A program made the translations under genes and the position numbers. Positions 60,101 to 64,000 of a stretch of 64,000 bases of DNA are shown here, in pieces. Position 1 is the stretch's first letter. Each line of letters begins with the position of its first letter. This DNA comes from Membranipora membranacea (Eukaryota; Bryozoa; Gymnolaemata; Cheilostomatida; Membraniporidae), in contig OU612067.1 in NCBI GenBank assembly GCA_914767715.1, forward strand, positions 25,828,162 through 25,892,161, given 5' to 3'. Below the pieces are notes generated by a model that was not told the origin of the DNA, made no database searches, and saw nothing but the letters and a program-made list of their open reading frames with translations.

Positions 60101-61939
60101 CATTTGTGGTTGAAGACAGGGCTTTGATTTGGCCATTTCTTCTATTTTTTAAAAAAAACGTTTTGAAAAAGTGTTATGAGGCACTGGATACGGGTCTCTT
60201 TTATTTTATATACATATACATTTATCATAAACACAGAACTTAAAATTTGTGGACAAGTTACCCAAAGTTGTACTTTACTGTGAAGTGGTTCAGTTACAAA
60301 GTTGAATATTTAGGAGCTAGCTGGCAATAATTATGCGAGAACCAAAATTAAATCTTACACCCTTCTAATATAAAAATACAAAAATAAATTTACCCTTTTA
60401 TCATCTTTTTTGTCCAAAATAAAATTTATATTGATCATCAGACTGAGAATAGCAGGTACAGACTCACCACTCAGGTAGGTGTTTGAGACCACAGTCGCCC
60501 ACACGTAACTCTCTCAGTGATCTCAGCTCACACAGCCACTCAGGTAATGTGTGTAGAGCTTTATTATCTGATACATCTAATACCTCCAGCTGAGTCAGTG
60601 ACCTGATACTGTAATATATACATGTATATATATAATAATACATCATGTGAGATGAGGAGCAGGATCCACCCCATTTCTTCTATCTCATTTTCGCACCAGG
60701 CCGTTAGATAGTCACGGTTGAACAACATTAGTAATTATTCTTGAGACATATAATTTTTAGTCTGCATCCGTACTATGCAGCCTTACAATAAGTCATAGCT
60801 GGCAAGAAGGCAACCTAATATTCATCACTTTATTTTTTAAGTTATTTATGTATTTAATTTATGTATTCATTTTATTTTATGTAGTTATTTTGAGTTATTT
60901 ATGTGATTATTAAAAGTATATATTTATATATAAGTTAATATTTCAACAAATTGAGGATTGCAAATATCTTTTATCAGTGACAATGCTGTAGTAAATAATA
61001 GAGTGAGATTAAGATATACAGACTCACTGTCTAACAACTAGCTATGATGGAATTTTCTACACTTGATTACTACATTAGTTATCAATTGCGGATTATAATT
61101 TTATATTTGAATCCTAAAGGCTAAAATTCAGACAGATGTTTGGCAAATTCCAATGTGAAAGCTATTTTATTGGAATGTAGAAATAAAACATAAATATAGT
61201 TATCGTTATCAATGTTAGACATTATTCTCAAACTTGACAGATTTCTCAAGTCTGAATCCTTATAACACAGCCTTATGATAATGTATCGCTGGTAAAAGAC
61301 AACCTGTTTATTCACTTTAGCTTAGTTATTAATATTTCACAGCCTCTTCAAAGGTAAGGATTATTGAAGAAATAAAAAACAAAATATGAATCAACTCGAC
61401 AGACTCACCACTCAGGTAGCTGTCTGAGATCACAATCTCTAACACGTAACTCCCTCAGTGCTCTCAGCTCACACAGCCACATAGGTAATGTGTGTAGAGC
61501 TTTATTACCTGAGGATTATGCTGATTGACTTGAATTTTTAGAGCTGCCTACTCTCTGTGATTTTATTTCTGAGATGTCTAAAACTGTTTTTAACAATATT
61601 GCGTCCAATGAAGACCATCCTCTTTTTAGTTGTGTTGTTTTTAACTGTGCAAAGGTATCCTCTTGCCTACATACCATCTATCGCCCACCAAAGTGCAGGG
61701 CTCAAAAGCGTTTAAAGAGATTTTTTCCTTACCACATGTCAGCTTTCAACAAAGTTTAAATTTCACATTTTCATGTACCGATCCAATTATATCGCTTGCT
61801 GATACATGGATTAAAATAATATACCTAACCTAACCTTACCTAATGGCTGGTTCACATTGTCCCAGACGACCATCCCAGATAACCTAACCTAACCTAACCT
61901 GATACAGTTAATACCTCCAGCTGAGTCAGTGAACTGATG
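44730..61939 (-). CDS. Gene B: second LRR-Roc-COR-caspase gene, 5' end not in window
   Basis: Paralogue of gene A. Exons: 61939-61899 with 61508-61409 (split LRR exon), 60608-60468 (LRR), 57826-57786 with 57391-57304 (split LRR exon), 54015-53875 (LRR), 48305-46381 (Roc-COR), 46063-45998, 45786-45359 (p20), 45107-44730 (p10). Catalytic His, Cys and GTPase motifs are kept and phases match, so it could be functional. Three further LRR pieces (54956-54859, 56216-56145, 56508-56436) are decayed. A cap exon like 16798-16558 is not seen up to 64000, so the gene probably continues beyond the window. Which LRR exons are used in the mRNA is unknown. Confidence 0.75.
45359..45786 (-). CDS. Gene B exon: caspase p20 with catalytic His
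   Basis: As gene A: GLVLYSTDQRKGATEEANAI and VVSLMSHGEAG, His codon 45460-45458. The acceptor is AAG instead of CAG but still usable. Five replacements in the 111 codons following MQTHVK relative to gene A. Confidence 0.82.
45998..46063 (-). CDS. Gene B 66-bp linker exon
   Basis: Same length, sites and phase as 7261-7196, coding SVVVEKGQDVLKQYVSNINL. Confidence 0.7.
46381..48305 (-). CDS. Gene B exon: last LRRs, Roc GTPase and COR
   Basis: Same 1925-bp structure as 9503-7579 with all Roc motifs (GKSEAGKT, DFGGH, THCDK). Only about five amino-acid differences in 590 codons, clustered near the N-terminal end of Roc (LRTSTEG versus SRLSTGG); from about 46270 to 47970 it is almost identical at DNA level. 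Confidence 0.93.
48655..50579. mobile_element. Foldback element, copy 2 (shared with 9854-11867)
   Basis: Termini CATAGAGTTATTATATACTC and complement, flanked by identical 8-bp GGCAAAAA at 48647-48654 and 50580-50587. Same site as in the left duplicate, so insertion predates the duplication. Confidence 0.85.
50674..52877. mobile_element. Foldback element, copy 3 (gene B side only)
   Basis: Same termini, 2.2 kb, perfect 8-bp duplication GTTATTAT at 50666-50673 and 52878-52885. Absent from the left copy, which breaks off near 11880, so presence there cannot be tested. Contains a G run of about 18 at 52296-52313. Confidence 0.85.
53202..53870. other. Gene B intron, nothing recognised
   Basis: AT-rich; short A and T runs, no repeat termini or exon seen. 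Confidence 0.4.
53875..54015 (-). CDS. Gene B two-LRR exon, intact
   Basis: 141 bp, acceptor TTACAG, donor TG|GTGAGT; IRSLTQLEVLDVSGN...LPGW and LCELRSLGKLRVVGCDLKQLPEC. It keeps the uninterrupted GTATCAGGTAATGG site into which other exons received the insert. Confidence 0.85.
54859..54956 (-). pseudogene. Decayed half of a split LRR exon
   Basis: Corresponds to 12938-12839 but has a 2-bp deletion (GTGTAGCTTT for GTGTAGAGCTTT) that shifts frame. No matching 5' half follows the (CCTAA)n array, so this unit is a relic. Confidence 0.7.
54961..55270. mobile_element. Inserted repeat body, copy next to the long (CCTAA)n array
   Basis: Same plus-strand body as 12944-13260 (GGATTATGCTGATTGAC ... 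AATAATAAA), with the small frame MSKTVFNNI kept. Confidence 0.6.
55271..55530 (+). repeat. (CCTAA)n array with a (CCGAA)n island
   Basis: 260 bp, about 52 pentamers. A block of about seven CCGAA units lies inside at roughly 55427-55462. On the gene strand this reads TTAGG, the arthropod-type telomere unit, but it sits as the expanded tail of an inserted repeat in an intron. Confidence 0.95.
56145..56216 (-). pseudogene. Half LRR exon relic, donor destroyed
   Basis: Codes WLCELASLRVLYVCQCDLKQ and LPE, then TGATGAGT: the donor GTGAGT is changed to ATGAGT, giving a stop. The 5' half and acceptor are missing, replaced by intron DNA. Confidence 0.7.
56436..56508 (-). pseudogene. Half LRR exon relic, donor intact
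   Basis: Same coding fragment as 56216-56145 but with TG|GTGAGT preserved. Lacks the first LRR and acceptor, so it cannot be a normal exon. Confidence 0.7.
57304..57826 (-). CDS. Gene B split LRR exon with 4-codon deletion
   Basis: 5' part 57826-57786 (ISSLTQLEVLNVS) and 3' part 57391-57304 (NKALHTLPVWLCELRAPREL, then LDLRQLPEC), separated by a 394-bp insert 57785-57392 with GTTAGG and CCTCAG ends. Coding total 129 bp, in frame; the deleted codons are in the second LRR core, so the repeat may not fold. A GACGC/GACGT tandem lies next to it at about 57264-57295. Confidence 0.6.
57392..57785. mobile_element. Inserted repeat/intron, copy in gene B
   Basis: Same plus-strand body as 12939-13728, with short (CCTAA)n and only a terminal MITE fragment (ATGGCTGGTTCACATTGTCC). 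Confidence 0.65.
59711..59764 (-). repeat. tRNA-like fragment with B box
   Basis: On the minus strand: GGATTAGATGGC, then GAGTTCAAATCCTGG (B box) and a complementary 3' stem. A box weak; likely a SINE head relic. Confidence 0.5.
59866..59950 (-). repeat. tRNA-derived SINE head (Ser/Leu-like)
   Basis: On the minus strand GGCAGGCGTGGCTGAGTGG (perfect A box, TGGCTGAGTGG), then AAGTTTAATTCTTGG (B box with substitutions), in tRNA-like spacing. It lies next to the preceding unit in the same orientation. Confidence 0.65.
60468..60608 (-). CDS. Gene B two-LRR exon, intact
   Basis: 141 bp, phase 2 at both ends: IRSLTQLEVLDVSDN...LPEW and LCELRSLRELRVGDCGLKHLPEC. Closest in flanking DNA to the gene A exon 12153-12013. 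Confidence 0.85.
61409..61939 (-). CDS. Gene B split LRR exon, full coding length
   Basis: 5' part 61939-61899 (acceptor TTACAG; ISSLTQLEVLTVS) and 3' part 61508-61409 (NKALHTLPMWLCELRALREL, then VRDCDLRQLPEC). Joined across a 390-bp insert (61898-61509) they give exactly 141 bp and two complete LRRs, the cleanest case for the insert being spliced as an intron. Confidence 0.75.
61509..61898. mobile_element. Inserted repeat/intron, second copy in gene B
   Basis: Body with MSKTVFNNI frame at 61574-61759, AATAATATA in place of AATAATAAA, short (CCTAA)n, MITE fragment, (CCTAA)n. Flanked by ACCTGA on both sides. Confidence 0.65.
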
Positions 61940-63539
61940 CTGTAATTAATATACATGTATATTAATACATCATGTCAGATCAGGAGCCAGATCCGCCTCA
62001 TTTCTTCTATCTCATTTTCGCACCAGGCCGTTATCCTACCTCCCACTAACTCATGAAGCCATTTCCCCCCTGGATGAGTTACCATGCTGCCATTTTCCTG
62101 CTTGGACAATTTCTCACCAATCCATTTTTCCACCAAGACATTTTCAGTTTGGGCTGTTTTCCGAACAAGCCATTCTTCCTCCAAGAAAAGTTCCAAATGG
62201 ACAATTTCCCATTTATCACACCATGCAGTTTTCCCGGCTTAGTTTTTTTTTAACATATATGAACAGTCTTCACGTCCAGCCAATGTTGTAAAAAGCAGTT
62301 TGGGTAATGGACCTGTGAGTTGATTTCATTGTTATAGTTTGTGGATTTTGCTTTGAGTTTCCAGCGCACAAGTAATTGTACAACTGACTGATTTCAACAA
62401 GATGGTCTCAATGTTATAAAATACTCTTTCAGCAAAAGAACTTTGTTGTGCCTATAGCCTTTTCTGTACCAATCAGAGAAGAACTGCGAGATCATATTAA
62501 TGTAATTGAATGAATTACTGGGCATTGGGACATTTTTTCACACGCCATTTTGCTACTACACATGAGCCAAAAGTCGTACAGCATTCTTCGAGCCAAATGT
62601 CTTCCTGAATAGATATCTGGTAAACGCTGACAAGGTTATTGGCAATATCCCTCTTTAAAATGAAGCTTACACCATGTGTACACTGCATGGCCTGACTATG
62701 CATGTTAAAATTTGCTGTACTAAATTTCAAGCTATTATCAATAACCACCAAACAATGTAAAGAAAATTAAACTCCTTTTGGGGTTTGAGGCTACAATTTT
62801 TTCCGAGACAATTTCATAATATTCAAGCTTTATCAAACTTTGGAATTGTTTCCTCTTGTAAAGAGAAGAAACAACCGCTTAAAATCAGAAAGGCAATCCG
62901 TGAAGACCAATGAGCATGAACATTAATAATTCCATTGAAGAATCTGTCCTATCAAATAAGGGTGGTCATTCATTGTAGGCCAGACATAGATGATGTCTGG
63001 TAATCTATACTTACATAACTTGTCATTGAACTTTGCGAAGAGTTTTCCGAGTGCCAAATGGGATTTCGTCAAACAAAAATTAATAAACACCTTGAGAACA
63101 AAACATATCAACCTGATTTTAAGTAATCGTCCTATTCTTCCAAATCTCTTTGAAGTACATCAGACGACATCTGAAACTGAATCTCATGAAGATGAGAGGA
63201 GTTAAGAAATTTAGTGTATGAATTCATAGCATCCAATTTTGAGAGATACAGCAGAAACTCATTTAAAACAACTTAGAGGGGTTCAATTACTTGTAATGAC
63301 AGGTATTCTAAAAGTGAATCTTAGTGACCATAAAACTCTTTGTTTTCAAAAAACGACATTTACAAAAAAGGGATAAAGAGGCACATTGCAGAGAGATGAT
63401 TAATCCATGTCTTCCTGTTTACAAGAAAAGGCAAAGCTGTCATCTATTTCTATGAGAATTGTTCCACATGCGCACTGTACTCGCTGTCTACCGGGGGCCC
63501 TTGGGCTCTTCGCCAGCATCACTAGGAATTAGGCTAAAG

Positions 63540-64000
63540 ATCTGTTATAGGATTTCTGTTATATTAAAGCATTCTGAAATTGATTCGCCTCAACTCAAGC
63601 CTGGTAATGTGGAGGTACGTAATTTTTGCTACAATAATTGTGGAATTTCTGTGGCGGGGATCCAACATCAGAAGATAAAATATAGTGGTTGTGGTCTGAG
63701 AAAACTACCTGGCGTTATTCGGGGCCTTAGATATCCTATCTTCTCAAAACCAACAGTGATGCCATAACCCTTCCATCAGTGGTGTAAGGAAGATGAAAAG
63801 ATAGTTGGGACATTAAACTGGATAACGAGTCATACATCTTTCGATCATTAAGTGAGTGCCCCAGGTTTTTCCATTACCATCCCTTGTGCACAACAGGAAT
63901 TCTAAATTTTCGGCAGCAAAAAAACACAAATCTTCTTGGTGTAATGAACCCAAAAATGACCAAAAGTGTAATTGATTGAATTTCCTACTTGAGGCCCAGT
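63540..64000. other. Window end, unrecognised
   Basis: Departs from the duplicated unit at about 63545. A plus-strand stretch to 63767 (NNCGISVAGIQHQKIKYSGC, then GLRKLPGVIRG) is open but matches nothing I recognise. Confidence 0.3.

Larger units (their letters stand above)
57827..60460. other. Gene B intron: duplicated unit DNA and SINE-like pieces
   Basis: 57840-59480 matches 13790-15390 and 61950-63540. 59500-60000 holds two tRNA-derived repeats. Small frames such as MMSGKLYLHNL (58912) recur in all copies but drift freely, and both strands are open, so they are not taken as genes. Confidence 0.5.

Overview
This is a eukaryotic, almost certainly metazoan, genomic window. It is AT-rich, with short intron-split genes (consensus GT-AG sites, mostly GTGAGT or GTAAGT donors), a Ty3/gypsy LTR retrotransposon, hAT-type and foldback DNA transposons, tRNA-derived repeats and a long (CCTAA)n array. 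The host genes recognised are ANKLE1-like (ANK-LEM), TENT4/Trf4-like poly(A) polymerase, and two copies of an LRR-Roc-COR gene. This set, with compact introns and duplicated ROCO receptors, fits an early-branching marine animal (sponge or cnidarian). The taxon is inference; nothing in the window proves it. All host genes recognised lie on the minus strand.

Layout. 1-1222 is the 3' end of a gypsy pol, then its long LTR (1676-3115). 5929-16798 (possibly to 19426) is gene A: a leucine-rich-repeat, Roc GTPase, COR and complete caspase (p20 and p10) fusion read from high to low coordinates. 21571-28548 is an ANKLE1-like gene (ankyrin, LEM, flanks of GIY-YIG), and 28588-33370 a TENT4-like fragment. 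33830-41908 is a gypsy element with both LTRs. From about 39285 the left part of the window is repeated in direct orientation: pol 3' end, LTR, intergenic DNA and gene B (44730-61939 and probably beyond the window), a second LRR-Roc-COR-caspase gene. The two copies are separated by about 39 kb.

The most interesting system is the pair of LRR-Roc-COR-caspase genes. Six exon junctions in gene A are in compatible phase and join sensor-like LRRs, a GTPase switch and a protease with the caspase His and Cys (SHG and QAC motifs) in one predicted polypeptide. The LRRs are encoded by 141-bp exons carrying exactly two repeats (24+23 residues) with phase-2 introns on both sides, so exon duplication or loss keeps the frame. 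Gene B shows this exon array in rapid turnover: two intact exons, two split ones and three decayed remnants. Some of these exons are split by an inserted repeat whose target-site duplication (TCAGGT on the gene strand) supplies both splice sites, a plausible recent intron gain copied together with the exon.

Between the two receptor copies, ANKLE1-like lacks the exons for the GIY-YIG catalytic core and has an in-frame stop in an ankyrin exon, and TENT4-like lacks both ends. Both look eroded, although assembly gaps or errors could mimic this. Splice models were made by eye from consensus sites and reading phase; no transcript data or database search was used.
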